From JAIVHA01 sp965367295 (lineage in GTDB: Bacteria; Pseudomonadota; Gammaproteobacteria; DSM-19610), in NCBI GenBank assembly GCA_965367295.1, contig CBDUHN010000006.1:1-64000 (forward strand): 64,000 nt of DNA, given 5' to 3'. Below are positions 8,292 to 18,207 of the stretch, piece by piece (the stretch's first letter is position 1; every line of letters starts with the position of its first letter). The translations under genes were made by a program, and so were the position numbers. Below the pieces are notes generated by a model, which saw only the letters and a list, made by a program, of their open reading frames with translations, searched no databases and was not told the origin of the DNA.

Positions 8292-9404
8292 TCAGCTGCC
8301 GCGGGCATTGAGATATGCCCGCTCGGAAATATCCTGCCAGGCCATGGCCTGATCGCGGAATCCCCGGAACGATTCATACACCTTGCGCGACAGTTCATCG
8401 TGCTCGGCGATCTCTCCCACGACTTCATCGGATAGTTGCTTGATCTTCGCCAGCACATCATCGGGATAGCGGCGCAGTTGCACATTATGTTCATGGATCA
8501 ACGTCTGCAGGGCAGCGTTGTTGCGCGCGGTGTATTCCGCCAGCATGTCCTGGTTGGCGACGCGGCAGGCGTTTTTCACGATACTCTGCAGGTCCGGTGA
8601 CAGGGCCTTGAAGGCCTGCTCATTGATGAAGCATTCCAGGGTGGTGCCTGGTTCGTGCCAGCCGGGGTAGTAGTAATACTTGGAGGCTTTATAGAGGCCG
8701 AAGGCAAGGTCGTTGTAGGGGCCGACCCATTCGGTGGCATCGATGGCACCGGACTGCAGGGAGGTGAAGAGTTCGCCGCCGGGCAGGCTCACCGGCGTGC
8801 CGCCGGCGCGCTTCAGCACTTCGCCACCGAGGCCGGGGATACGCATCTTCAGGCCTTCCAGGTCGGCCACGGAGTTGATTTCCTTGTTGAACCAACCGCC
8901 CATCTGCACGCCGGTGTTGCCGGCGGCGGTGGGCACCAGTCCGAACGGGGCATAGACCTCTTCCCATAGCTCCATTCCGCCACCGTGGTACAGCCAGCCG
9001 TTCATTTCCTGGGCGGTGAGTCCGAAGGGCACGGCGGCGAAGAACTGCGCGGCTTCGCTCTTGCCTTTCCAGTAATAGGCGGCGCCGTGACCCATTTCCG
9101 CTGTGCCCTGGGAGACGGCGTCGAAGATCTCAAAGGCGGGCACCAGTTCTTTGGCGCCGTAGACTTTCACCTGAATACGGCCACCACTCATTTCATTGAT
9201 CAGCGTGGCGAGGGTGTTGGCACCGGTACCGAGGCCGGGGAAGTTCTTGGGCCAGGTGGTGACCATTTTCCAGTGCACGGTTTTCTGTGGCGCCGCCGTG
9301 GTGGCATTGGTGGCCGGGGTTTCCTGTTTGCAGCCTGCGGCCAGGGTGGCGCCTGCGGCCAGGGTGCCGGTGCCGATCTTCTGAATAAAGGTCCGCCGTT
9401 TCAT
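8292..9404 (-). CDS. dctP: TRAP transporter substrate-binding protein, DctP/TakP-like lipoprotein
   Basis: A 370-residue periplasmic solute-binding protein. It starts MKRRTFIQKIG, a twin-arginine signal, and has the lipobox LAAGC, so it is likely a Tat-exported, membrane-anchored lipoprotein. The mature part begins WKMVTTWPKNFPGLGTGA and contains DATEWVGPYNDLAFGLYKASKYYYYPGWHEPG, which resembles TakP, a 2-oxo acid-binding protein of Rhodobacter. I chose the ATG at 9404, preceded by AGGA eight bases upstream; the in-frame ATG at 9422 has no ribosome binding site. It probably serves the DctQM permease at 4350-6250, although two unrelated genes lie between and the strands differ. Confidence 0.88.
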   Translation of the reverse strand: MKRRTFIQKIGTGTLAAGATLAAGCKQETPATNATTAAPQKTVHWKMVTTWPKNFPGLGTGANTLATLINEMSGGRIQVKVYGAKELVPAFEIFDAVSQGTAEMGHGAAYYWKGKSEAAQFFAAVPFGLTAQEMNGWLYHGGGMELWEEVYAPFGLVPTAAGNTGVQMGGWFNKEINSVADLEGLKMRIPGLGGEVLKRAGGTPVSLPGGELFTSLQSGAIDATEWVGPYNDLAFGLYKASKYYYYPGWHEPGTTLECFINEQAFKALSPDLQSIVKNACRVANQDMLAEYTARNNAALQTLIHEHNVQLRRYPDDVLAKIKQLSDEVVGEIAEHDELSRKVYESFRGFRDQAMAWQDISERAYLNARGS

Positions 9405-9649
9405 GGGAAATCCTGTGTTCATGGTGAAAGGAATGGGGGCATTGTACGCAGGCTTGGCGCTGGGTGGTATGGTGGAGCAGCTGACGGTGGATCAAGAATA
9501 TTCTTGCAATGGTGGTCTGTTATGGCATGATACTGCGAACGTTTATACGCAATACTATGTAACTGTCGTTAAATAAAAGGAATTTCGAGGCAGGCTAACG
9601 ACGCTAACGCACCCGGGCGGGTCTACATGAGGAGGGTCCTGAGAGGCCT

Positions 9650-12523
9650 ATGTTAGGAGAACCCAAGCGCGTTGTCGCACGCTTTACCGCACTGATGCTG
9701 GCCAGCTTCGCGCTGACGCCGGTGGTCGGGTTACTGGGGGCCGAGCTGTTCGGTCTAACGGACCAGGCGCAGATGCTGTCCGTCATGGCCCATGGTGCCC
9801 TGCCGCTGTTTCTGGTCACCATGCTGGTGTGGACCGGTATCCACTTCAACCGTTTTATTGCCCCGATGGTGGCCTGGGCGATTGCCCACCCGGAAGGCGC
9901 CAACGCCCCCTCGCACCTGCATCGCCGGCTGGCACGCTTCAGTCGTGACTACTGGGGCCTGTTCTTCCTCTATTCCATTGCCACCCCGCTGATCTATTTC
10001 TATGCCCTGCATGGTGTGCTGGCCACCAAACAGTTCACGGGCTTTCTGAATTTCATGTTGTTGCAGATCTCCTGCTCGGTGCTGGTGGGGCTGCCTGCCT
10101 ACCTGATGGCGCAGGACCAGATCGGTTGCCTGGTGAGCCGCTTGAGCCTGCACAAGGTGCAGCTGAGCCTGAAATCCAAGACCCTGCTGCTGGGCGGTTT
10201 CGTGCCGCTGATGTCCTATTCCATTCTGATGCAGTATCACTGGCTGCAGACCGGCAGCCTGAGCCCGGAACTGCTGGTGATCTGGTTGACGCTGGCGCTG
10301 ATCACCACCACCACCAGTGTGCTGGCCAGCCGCAGTACCTCCCAGTCGCTGGCGCCGGTGCAGGAAATGCTGGCGCGTACCGGTGCCTCCACGACCCGTG
10401 ATCTGGCTCAGCTGCGCCCGCATTCCACCGATGAAATCGGCTATCTCACCCAGACCCTAGGCAAATTGTTTCAGCGGCTGGGTGACCAGGAATCACACAT
10501 GCGCGCCGTGGTGGAAACGGCGGCGGAAGGCATTCTTGTCGCCACCGAGGAAGGCGTGATCGAGACTTTCAATCCGGCGGCGGAACGCCTGTTCGGCTAT
10601 CTGGCCGGCGAGATCCGGTGTCGCCCGTTGACCTGGCTGATTCCCGAGATCCAGGATGTGCGCGAGGCCTGCAAGGCGGGGCCCAGTGAGCGCGAGATGC
10701 GCGGAGCACATCGCAATGGCGCAGACATGCAGCTGTCAGTGCGCATCACGGAAATGGATATCAGTGGCCGACGCATGTTCACCTGCATGGTGGCGGATAT
10801 TACCCAGCGCAAGGTGGCGGAATCACAGCTGCAGCATGCCGAGGCCCGTTACCGTGACCTGGTGGAGACCGCCCATGACCTGGTGTGGGCCACCGATGCG
10901 AGTGGGCACTGGACCTACCTCAACCGCGCCTGCAAGAGCATCTATGGTTATACGCCCGATGAGATGTTGGGCCGGCATATTTCTGAATTCACTGCGCCCG
11001 GTAGTGGCAATTGCGACCTGGTGGCGATCGAGGAACTGCTGCAGGGCAATGAGCTGGTACAGTATGAAACCATGCACCTCGACCAGCGTGGCGAGGCCCA
11101 TCATCTGAGTTTCAATGCCAAGGCACACCTCGACGCTAAGGGTGCAGTGGAGCGCATAAGCGGCACCGCCCGCGACATTACCGAACAGAAGGCCTTCCAG
11201 CAGCAGCTTACCTACCATGCGGAACATGATTCGCTCACCGGCCTGTTCAACCGTCACTACTTCCAGCAGGAACTGGAGCGCACCGTGGCGCGGGTGGCGC
11301 GCAAGGGCGCGAGCTGTGCGCTGTTCTATATCGATCTCGATCAGTTCAAATACATCAACGATACCCTCGGTCATGCCGCCGGAGATCGTTTGCTCATCGA
11401 AATCACCAAGCTGCTGGGTGGGCATGTGCGCGACGGTGACCTGCTGGCGCGCTTCGGTGGCGATGAGTTTACGCTGCTGCTCTATAACATCGAGCCGGTG
11501 AATGTGATGGCGGTGGCCGAGAATTTCCGCCACCTGCTGGAGGAGTTCAAGTTCCTCGAAGACGGCAAGGCCTTCAACGTCAGCTGCAGTATCGGCGCAA
11601 CCCTCATCGATCAGAGCGTGACCTCGGCGGAGGAAGCGCTGTCCCATGCGGATATCGCCTGCAATCTCGCCAAGGCGCAGGGCCGCAACCGCATCAATCT
11701 GTACGATCCGGAAGACACCAAGAAGGCCGGCATGGCCGAGGACATGGGCTGGGCGGCGCGGGTGCGCGAGATGCTGGAACAGGATCGTTTCCAGCTGGTC
11801 TACCAGCCGATCGTCAGCATTCAGCAGGGGCGAGTGCAGGATTACGAAGTCCTGGTGCGCATGAAGTGTGATGATGGCGAGGTGATCCTGCCTGGTGGTT
11901 TCATGCCGGCGGCGGAACGTTTCGGACTCATCCACAGTGTCGATCGCTGGATTGTTACCCGTGCCATTCGCCATCTGGCCAAACTGCGGCTGGACAACGA
12001 TGAGGTGAGTTTCTCCATCAACCTGTCCGGCAAGGCTTTTGAGGATGAGCTGCTGCTGCCGCTGATCCAGAGGCTGATCCAGGAGACCGGACTCGATCCG
12101 GCCTGGTTGACCTTTGAGATTACGGAAACCGCCGCCATTGCCAATCTGTCTGCCGCGGCCACCTTTATCGGTGCGCTGAAACAGATCGGTTGCCAGTTCG
12201 CGCTGGATGATTTCGGTTCCGGCTTCTCGTCCTTCGCCTACCTCAAGCACTTGCCGGTGGACAAGCTGAAGATCGACGGTTCCTTCGTGCAGAACATGGC
12301 TCAGAGTGCTGTCGACCAGGCCATGGTGAAATCCATGAACGAAGTGGCCCACGCGCTGGGCAAGGTCACCATTGCCGAGTACGTCGAGAACCGGGAATCG
12401 CTCGAATTGCTCCGCGAGATCGGTGTTGACTTCGCGCAGGGGAATTTCCTCGGCAAACCGCGCGAGGCGCTACTCAACATCGCGCGCATTCCCTATGCGG
12501 GCAGTATGGTGCATCAGAATTAG
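9650..12523 (+). CDS. membrane PAS-PAS-GGDEF-EAL c-di-GMP protein
   Basis: A 957-residue protein. Residues 10-230 hold about six membrane helices, then a HAMP-like linker, two PAS domains (about 285-400 and 410-525), a GGDEF domain (about 535-690) and an EAL domain (about 705-945). The cyclase site ARFGGDEF is intact and is preceded by an RDGD inhibitory site at the usual five-residue distance. The phosphodiesterase site reads EVL rather than EAL, with the ITET, DDFGSGFS, K and AEYVEN residues kept, so hydrolysis is possible. Which activity dominates cannot be told. The 245-bp gap upstream is shared with the divergent dctP gene. Confidence 0.92.
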   Translation: MLGEPKRVVARFTALMLASFALTPVVGLLGAELFGLTDQAQMLSVMAHGALPLFLVTMLVWTGIHFNRFIAPMVAWAIAHPEGANAPSHLHRRLARFSRDYWGLFFLYSIATPLIYFYALHGVLATKQFTGFLNFMLLQISCSVLVGLPAYLMAQDQIGCLVSRLSLHKVQLSLKSKTLLLGGFVPLMSYSILMQYHWLQTGSLSPELLVIWLTLALITTTTSVLASRSTSQSLAPVQEMLARTGASTTRDLAQLRPHSTDEIGYLTQTLGKLFQRLGDQESHMRAVVETAAEGILVATEEGVIETFNPAAERLFGYLAGEIRCRPLTWLIPEIQDVREACKAGPSEREMRGAHRNGADMQLSVRITEMDISGRRMFTCMVADITQRKVAESQLQHAEARYRDLVETAHDLVWATDASGHWTYLNRACKSIYGYTPDEMLGRHISEFTAPGSGNCDLVAIEELLQGNELVQYETMHLDQRGEAHHLSFNAKAHLDAKGAVERISGTARDITEQKAFQQQLTYHAEHDSLTGLFNRHYFQQELERTVARVARKGASCALFYIDLDQFKYINDTLGHAAGDRLLIEITKLLGGHVRDGDLLARFGGDEFTLLLYNIEPVNVMAVAENFRHLLEEFKFLEDGKAFNVSCSIGATLIDQSVTSAEEALSHADIACNLAKAQGRNRINLYDPEDTKKAGMAEDMGWAARVREMLEQDRFQLVYQPIVSIQQGRVQDYEVLVRMKCDDGEVILPGGFMPAAERFGLIHSVDRWIVTRAIRHLAKLRLDNDEVSFSINLSGKAFEDELLLPLIQRLIQETGLDPAWLTFEITETAAIANLSAAATFIGALKQIGCQFALDDFGSGFSSFAYLKHLPVDKLKIDGSFVQNMAQSAVDQAMVKSMNEVAHALGKVTIAEYVENRESLELLREIGVDFAQGNFLGKPREALLNIARIPYAGSMVHQN

Positions 12524-12562
12524 GTGTTTTGTGCGGCTGACCGCACGGTTACCGCGAATCAT

Positions 12563-12588
12563 GTAGGTGCGAATTTATCCGCGCCTAC
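12563..12588. repeat. REP-like hairpin (GTAG-type), degenerate copy 3
   Basis: GTAGGTGCGAA and TCCGCGCCTAC flank a TTTA loop; two arm positions no longer match perfectly. It lies between the convergent GGDEF-EAL and uvrD genes and resembles the copy at 4238. Confidence 0.6.
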
Positions 12589-12612
12589 GCGGGGCGCCAA
12601 CAAAGTTTGTGG

Positions 12613-14781
12613 TCATACCACCTGCAGATTCGCATAAGACACCACCAGCCACTTGGCGCCGGCATCCTCGAAATTCACCTGTACCCGTGCATGGCCGCCC
12701 TGGCCTTCATAGTTCAGTACCACGCCATCACCGAATTTCTGGTGGCGCACCCGCTGACCCAGGCGCAGATCGCCGGGTGGCGGTTCCTGAATGGAAAAGT
12801 CCTCGTGACTGCCGCCATGATAGGGTCGACTGACCTGTGCTCGCGGACGTACCTCCTCAAGCAGTTCCGTGGGGATCTCGCGGATGAAACGTGAGGGCAC
12901 GCTGTAGGAGTCACTGCCATGCAGGCGGCGATGTTCCGCACAGGTGAGCACCAATTGCTGTTCGGCGCGGGTGATGCCGACATAGCACAGCCGGCGTTCC
13001 TCTTCGAGTCGTCCCGGTTCCTCAACGGAGCGCTGGTGGGGGAACAGCCCTTCTTCCATGCCGCATAAGAATACCAGCGGGAATTCCAGGCCCTTGGCGG
13101 AATGCAGGGTCATCAGCTGTACGCAGTCTTCCCAGGCCTCGGCCTGGCTTTCGCCTGCCTCCAGGGCGGCATGGGCCAGGAAATCCGCCAGCGGGGGCAG
13201 TGCCTCTTCCTCCATCTGGGGTTCATAGCCCCGGGCGGCGCTGATGAGTTCGTCGAGGTTTTCCACGCGCGCCTGGCCCTTCTCGCCTTTCTCCTTGGCA
13301 TAGTGTTCCTTGAGGCCGCTGGCATTGATCACTGCTTCCACCTGTTCGCCGAGTTCCAGGCTGTGGATGCCGGCTGCCATGTCGTCGATGCCATCCACAA
13401 AACCCAGCAGTGCATTGCGGGCGCGGGCGGTGAGTTCACCGGACTGCAGCAGGGCGTGTGCCGAACGCCACAGGGTGGTGTCGAGGGCCTTTGCCTGCTG
13501 GCGCACCAGATCCAGGGTACGCTCGCCGATACCGCGTGGCGGCTGGTTGACGATGCGTTCGAAGGAAGCGTCGTCTTCGCGATGGCTGCACAGGCGCAGA
13601 TAGGCCAGTGCATCCTTGATTTCCGCGCGCTCGAAGAAACGCAGGCCACCGTAGACACGATAGGGTATCCCGGTCTGGATCAGGCGTTCTTCGAACACGC
13701 GGGACTGGGCGTTGGAGCGATACAGAATGGCCACTTCGCTGCGACGGTTGCCCTGATCCACCCATTGCCCGATGCGGTCGAGCACATAGCGCGCCTCGTC
13801 CTGTTCGTTATAGGCGGTATAGAGCTGGATGGGTTCACCATCGCGGCCGTCGGTCCACAGGTTCTTGCCCATGCGATCGGCATTGTGGGCGATCAACGCA
13901 TTGGCGGCGCGCAGGATGGCCCCGGTGGAACGGTAATTCTGTTCCAGGCGGATCACGTGGGTGCCTGGGAAGTCCTTCTGAAAGCGCTGCAGGTTTTCGA
14001 TCTGTGCGCCGCGCCAGCCATAAATGGACTGGTCATCGTCGCCGACGATGGTGATGTGCCCGGTCTTGCCGGCGAGCAGACGCAGCCAGGCGTACTGGAT
14101 GCGGTTGGTATCCTGGAATTCATCCACGAGAATGTGCTGAAAGCGTTCCTGGTAATGGGTCAGCAGTGATGGATGCTGCAGCCAGAGTTCATGGGCGCGC
14201 AGCAGCAGATCGGCGAAGTCCACCAGTCCCGATCGCTGGCATAGTTCTTCGTAGGCCTGGTAGATGGCGATGTACTGCTTCTGGATGGGATCGCCGCGGG
14301 GGTCGATGTGCTGGGGGCGCTGACCTTCATCCTTGCGGGCATTGATGAACCACTGGATCTGGCGCGGTGGCCAGCGTGCCTCGTCGATCTCCAGTGTCTT
14401 CATGACACGGCGGATGACGCGGTACTGGTCGTCGGAATCGAGGATCTGGAAATCCCGCGGCAGACCGGATTCCTGGTAATGGGTGCGCAGCAGGCGGTGG
14501 GCCAGGCCGTGGAAGGTGCCCACCCACATGCCGGCCGCCGGCACGCCGATCAGTTGTTCGGTACGGTTGCGCATCTCGCCGGCGGCCTTGTTGGTGAAGG
14601 TCACTGCCAGGATGCCGAAGGGCGACAGGTGTTCCACCTGGATCAGCCAGGCCATGCGATGCACCAGCACGCGGGTCTTGCCGCTGCCGGCACCGGCCAG
14701 TACCAGTAGCGGTTCCTGGGGGGCGGTGACGGCCTCGCGCTGGGCCTCGTTGAGGGAATCAATGATGCGTGATACGTCCAT
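12613..14781 (-). CDS. uvrD: DNA helicase II (UvrD)
   Basis: A 722-residue superfamily 1A 3'-5' helicase that works in nucleotide excision and mismatch repair. Visible motifs are Q-motif LNEAQREAV, Walker A AGAGSGKT (motif I), VDEFQDTN (motif II), DDQSIYGWRGA (motif III), LEQNYRS (motif IV), TLHSAKGLEFPLVFL (motif V) and CYVGITRAE (motif VI). The C-terminal Tudor-like end, LRLGQRVRHQKFGDGVV, is typical of UvrD/PcrA. Length matches E. coli UvrD (720). The gene is monocistronic, convergent with the upstream GGDEF-EAL gene and divergent from the MotY-like gene. No clear LexA box was seen by eye. Confidence 0.96.
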   Translation of the reverse strand: MDVSRIIDSLNEAQREAVTAPQEPLLVLAGAGSGKTRVLVHRMAWLIQVEHLSPFGILAVTFTNKAAGEMRNRTEQLIGVPAAGMWVGTFHGLAHRLLRTHYQESGLPRDFQILDSDDQYRVIRRVMKTLEIDEARWPPRQIQWFINARKDEGQRPQHIDPRGDPIQKQYIAIYQAYEELCQRSGLVDFADLLLRAHELWLQHPSLLTHYQERFQHILVDEFQDTNRIQYAWLRLLAGKTGHITIVGDDDQSIYGWRGAQIENLQRFQKDFPGTHVIRLEQNYRSTGAILRAANALIAHNADRMGKNLWTDGRDGEPIQLYTAYNEQDEARYVLDRIGQWVDQGNRRSEVAILYRSNAQSRVFEERLIQTGIPYRVYGGLRFFERAEIKDALAYLRLCSHREDDASFERIVNQPPRGIGERTLDLVRQQAKALDTTLWRSAHALLQSGELTARARNALLGFVDGIDDMAAGIHSLELGEQVEAVINASGLKEHYAKEKGEKGQARVENLDELISAARGYEPQMEEEALPPLADFLAHAALEAGESQAEAWEDCVQLMTLHSAKGLEFPLVFLCGMEEGLFPHQRSVEEPGRLEEERRLCYVGITRAEQQLVLTCAEHRRLHGSDSYSVPSRFIREIPTELLEEVRPRAQVSRPYHGGSHEDFSIQEPPPGDLRLGQRVRHQKFGDGVVLNYEGQGGHARVQVNFEDAGAKWLVVSYANLQVV

Positions 14782-14989
14782 CGGAGCAGTTTACCAAACT
14801 CGGTGCTGCGCGGTGGGTGGGATTACGGCCCCGTTTGGCTCGGGAGCGAGGTGTTATCAGGGTCGTGCAGCAGGCGTTTGTTCCGGGATCTGTCCTGATC
14901 CTGCGGGGGTGGTGAGCGCTGGGCCAGTTAAAGTTTGCGGTATTCGAGTCGATCCCAGTGTCGAGAAGTTCTGCGAGAGATAGCCTGCC

Positions 14990-15865
14990 ATGCCCGTCAC
15001 ATTCCGCCTGAACCGGTTGCAACCCCTGCTGTTGCTGGCCGCCTGCGCTGCGGGAAATGTCGTGGCCGGAGCGCAGCAATATCAGGCGCGCCTGCATGAG
15101 GCGCGTTGGGAAGCCAGTACCGAAGGGATGGCCTGCGTGCTGAGCCACGAGATTCCACACTATGGGCGCGTGGAATTTCGTCGCCATGGTCGGCAGGACC
15201 TGAGTTTTTCCATTCAGGCCAAGCGGCCACCCCTGCTGCATACGGAGGCGGCGCTGTCTTCCGATCCAACCGACTGGAATCACACGGCGGTATTGCGGGA
15301 ACTCGACCCGCTGCAGGCCGGCTTGTCCGCGGTACCGTTTCGAGCCAGCGGGGCCCGTGCCCAGCGCATATTCACGGAACTGGAGCAGGGTATGATGCCC
15401 AGTCTCCATTACCAGGACTGGTTTGATGGCCTGGACGAGGTGACGGTACACATCTCGCCACTGTTCTTCCGTACCGCGCAACGGGAGTTTCTTGATTGCG
15501 TGCGGGACTACAGCACTTACGGCATGGGTGACGGGGGGCCGACCCGGGTCTATTTCGAGTTCGATTCGGCGAAACTCACCGGCCTGGGCCGGCAGGTACT
15601 CGAGCAGGCGGTGCAGTACCTGAAGCAGAACCGTAGCGGCCTGGTGCTGGTGGAGGGGCATGCCAGCAGCGAGGGCGGGGCGGGTTATAACCTTTCCCTG
15701 TCGCGTAAACGTGCCATTATCGTGCGCAATTTCCTCATGGAGCACGGCATCCCCCGTAGTCGCTTTGAACTGCAGTTCCTTGGTGAAACCAGGCCCATCG
15801 ATGATAACGACACCGAGACCGGGCGTATCCGCAATCGAAGGGTGGAATTGCGGGCCTCGAAGTAA
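14990..15865 (+). CDS. motY: MotY-like OmpA-family protein (flagellar T-ring component)
   Basis: A 291-residue secreted protein with a signal peptide (about residues 1-27), an N-terminal domain that resembles MotY of Vibrio (CVLSHEIPHYGRVEF; ELEQGMMPSLHYQDW) and a C-terminal OmpA/Pal-like peptidoglycan-binding domain (about 180-291) with YFEFDSAKLT, SLSRKRA and a final RIRNRRVELR. MotY forms the periplasmic T ring that anchors stators of polar flagellar motors. No other flagellar gene is in the window, as is usual for motY, which lies apart. Less likely it is a general OmpA-family cell-wall anchor. Confidence 0.8.
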   Translation: MPVTFRLNRLQPLLLLAACAAGNVVAGAQQYQARLHEARWEASTEGMACVLSHEIPHYGRVEFRRHGRQDLSFSIQAKRPPLLHTEAALSSDPTDWNHTAVLRELDPLQAGLSAVPFRASGARAQRIFTELEQGMMPSLHYQDWFDGLDEVTVHISPLFFRTAQREFLDCVRDYSTYGMGDGGPTRVYFEFDSAKLTGLGRQVLEQAVQYLKQNRSGLVLVEGHASSEGGAGYNLSLSRKRAIIVRNFLMEHGIPRSRFELQFLGETRPIDDNDTETGRIRNRRVELRASK

Positions 15866-17058
15866 CGGGGTACTTGCGTATACATCCCTGCCGTCTGGTC
15901 TCGCCGGTCCAATAGGTGCTGGCATTCCGCGCAATCCGGGTAACGTTTTTTCTCAATGACGTAATGGGCCGGTTACCGGTCATCCTCCAGTCCAATCGTG
16001 CTACGCAGTTCCTGTGGCGGGTGCTTCGCCGGGGTGTGAAAACCCATTCATCCAACGCGAGATAGCTGGCTAAGCAGACCAGTCGCACACCGACGTGAAC
16101 ACGGCGATGTCCCCCTTGTTTAACTGATGAAACTCCGGGTAAAGGGCCTGACCATGGGCGGCAGGTCTTGGGTCAGAGTGATATACAGGCAGGCATATTG
16201 CAGCAGATTAACGGCACTGCGGCAGGATTCGAATGCGGGGATACGGTAGTGCGATTTTCTCCCGGTTACGCCGACAGGGGAATTTCCTGCGGTGAGGCGC
16301 CGGGACGTTGGCCTCGCGCACGCCGATGTGTTTGTGGTGATAAGGGGCATGCTCGTATTGATGGCCCTGTGTTGAAGCTGATTGTTGTATGGCGATCTCT
16401 GTTGCGAAATTACTTGCAATCATTGGTGGTAATGGGTTCCATATAACATTACAAAAAGTATTTTTTAAATAATCGATACTTTCTAAAGAATAATATTATT
16501 AACTTATAAAATTAGAACAAAGCGTTTGTATCTTTTTGTTATCACTAATATCTATAGATGCAATTTTTTTATTTTGATTGCGCGTGTTAGGTGCGTGGGG
16601 TAGCATCCTGGAATGATTATAAATTGATCTAGAGCAGGGTAGCCGACGTGAGGGGATGTAGTGGTAGCCAGGCAGTTCAGTAGGTCCACATCCATTAATC
16701 CGGTACTAAACCGGTTTTCGAGAGCGGTACTTCCGTACCAAAGGCAGCGCCTTTTCCTCATCTCGGCATCGAAATATTCGATGACTGATATCAACAAAAT
16801 CCTACTTTGGATAAGCAAAAAGGTTATATCAGCAAGTTCATTGCTTGGCGGGCAGCCTGGTCTGTGCGCCAAACGATGAGCTTGTGTGTGAAATTTCAGT
16901 TGGAGGAGTGCAGTAGGACGTAAGCGGGGAAGTAATCACAAAATTCAGTATGGCAGGTTTTTGCATCGCCGCGAGTCTAGCGCACAACCCGGAAGGCAGT
17001 AGAAGCCGGGTGCTTAATAAACGATAAGTTTAAGTGCTACCGAAGGAGAACTGCTGGC
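15866..17058. other. 1.2-kb stretch without a supportable gene, with an AT-rich core
   Basis: No open frame here looks like a protein on either strand; the longest are about 100 codons, lack ribosome binding sites and show no motif. Positions about 16440-16570 are strikingly AT-rich (poly-A/T tracts, AATAATATTATT) against the GC-rich surroundings. A hairpin CCCGG/CCGGG lies near 16988-17009, in the presumed leader of coxB, and the coxB ribosome binding site AAGGAG ends the stretch. The region may be eroded former genes, a transferred remnant, or a long regulatory region for the cox genes. Confidence 0.5.
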
Positions 17059-18186
17059 ATGTTGTTGAGGAATGTGAAACGAATACTGTCTACAGCATCG
17101 GCGGCAGGTTTGCTGCTTGGGGCAGCCGATGTCATGGCTGAGTATGGGTTGAACCTGCGCCCCGGGGTGACCTCGGTCAGCCAGGAAGCCTACAGCCTGC
17201 ACATGCTGATTTTCTGGGTTTGTGTGTGTATTGCCATCGTGGTGTTCGGGGTGATGTTCATCTCCATTCTGAAACACCGTAAGTCGAAGGGTGCGGTTCC
17301 CGCCCAATTCCACGAAAGCACCACGGTCGAGATCCTCTGGACCATCGTGCCCTTTCTTATTCTCATCGGTATGGCCATCCCGGCAACCACGGCGCTGATC
17401 GCTCTGGAGGACACTAGTGACTCGGAACTCAGCATCAAGGTGACCGGTTATCAATGGAAATGGCAATACGAATATCTCGATGAAGGGGTGAGTTTCTTCA
17501 GCACCCTCTCCACCCCCAAGAATCAGATCATGAACCAGGTCGACAAGGGCGCCGATTATCTGCTGGAAGTGGATAATCCGGTCGTGGTGCCGGTCGGTAA
17601 AAAAGTACGCTTCCTGATTACCGCCAACGACGTGATCCATGCCTGGTGGGTGCCGGATCTGGGCGTGAAGAAGGATGCCATTCCCGGGTATATCAATGAA
17701 ATATGGGCCAGGATCGATAAGCCTGGTGTGTACCGGGGGCAGTGTGCCGAGTTATGCGGCAAGGATCATGGCTTCATGCCCATTGTAGTGGTCGCCAAAA
17801 GTGAGGCGGATTACGAGAAGTGGGTAGCGGATCAGAAATCATCTGGTGAGGCCGCGGCCGCAGCAAATGACCGGGAGTGGAGTCGGACTGACCTGATGGC
17901 GCATGGCGAGAAGGTGTATGGCACCAACTGTGCGGCCTGTCACCAGGCCAATGGCGCCGGTGTACCGGGTACATTTCCGGCCCTGGCGGGTGGTGTGATC
18001 GCCACCGGTCCGATAGCCGGACATATTGATCTGGTGTTGAACGGCAAAGCCGGGACGGCGATGGCGGCCTTTGGCGCGCAGCTCAGCGATGCGGATCTCG
18101 CCGCGGTGATTACCTACGAGCGTAATAGCTGGGGTAATGATACCGGTGACGTTCTGCAACCTTCTGATATCAAGGCCGCCCGCTAA
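17059..18186 (+). CDS. coxB: cytochrome c oxidase subunit II with fused cytochrome c domain (caa3-type)
   Basis: A 375-residue subunit II. After a signal-like N-terminus it has two membrane helices (about 45-75 and 95-115) and the periplasmic CuA domain with ligands in VIHAWWVPDLG and CAELCGKDHGFMP. A C-terminal extension from about residue 280 carries a heme c site CAACHQ, with the distal Met probably in the later MAAF segment; this makes it a caa3-type oxidase that accepts electrons through its own cytochrome. It opens the operon coxB-coxA-small ORF-ctaG-coxC. Start ATG follows AAGGAG by about 11 bases. Confidence 0.96.
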   Translation: MLLRNVKRILSTASAAGLLLGAADVMAEYGLNLRPGVTSVSQEAYSLHMLIFWVCVCIAIVVFGVMFISILKHRKSKGAVPAQFHESTTVEILWTIVPFLILIGMAIPATTALIALEDTSDSELSIKVTGYQWKWQYEYLDEGVSFFSTLSTPKNQIMNQVDKGADYLLEVDNPVVVPVGKKVRFLITANDVIHAWWVPDLGVKKDAIPGYINEIWARIDKPGVYRGQCAELCGKDHGFMPIVVVAKSEADYEKWVADQKSSGEAAAAANDREWSRTDLMAHGEKVYGTNCAACHQANGAGVPGTFPALAGGVIATGPIAGHIDLVLNGKAGTAMAAFGAQLSDADLAAVITYERNSWGNDTGDVLQPSDIKAAR

Positions 18187-18207
18187 GGGTCGTGGAGGAG
18201 TAAAGGA

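Noticed and set aside
10823..12352. 509-codon minus-strand frame inside the GGDEF-EAL gene
   Set aside because: Antisense shadow of a gene whose GGDEF and EAL motifs are intact in the plus frame.
15735..16088. Minus-strand frame of 117 codons after the MotY-like gene
   Set aside because: It overlaps the end of motY, has no ribosome binding site, no motif and an Arg/Trp/Cys-rich composition typical of a shadow frame.
16210..16250. tRNA-like T-loop GGATTCGAATGC
   Set aside because: No acceptor, D or anticodon stems fit around it, so it is a chance match.
16552..16872. Minus-strand frame of 106 codons across the AT-rich stretch
   Set aside because: Needs a TTG start, has no family resemblance, and its base composition changes sharply along its length.
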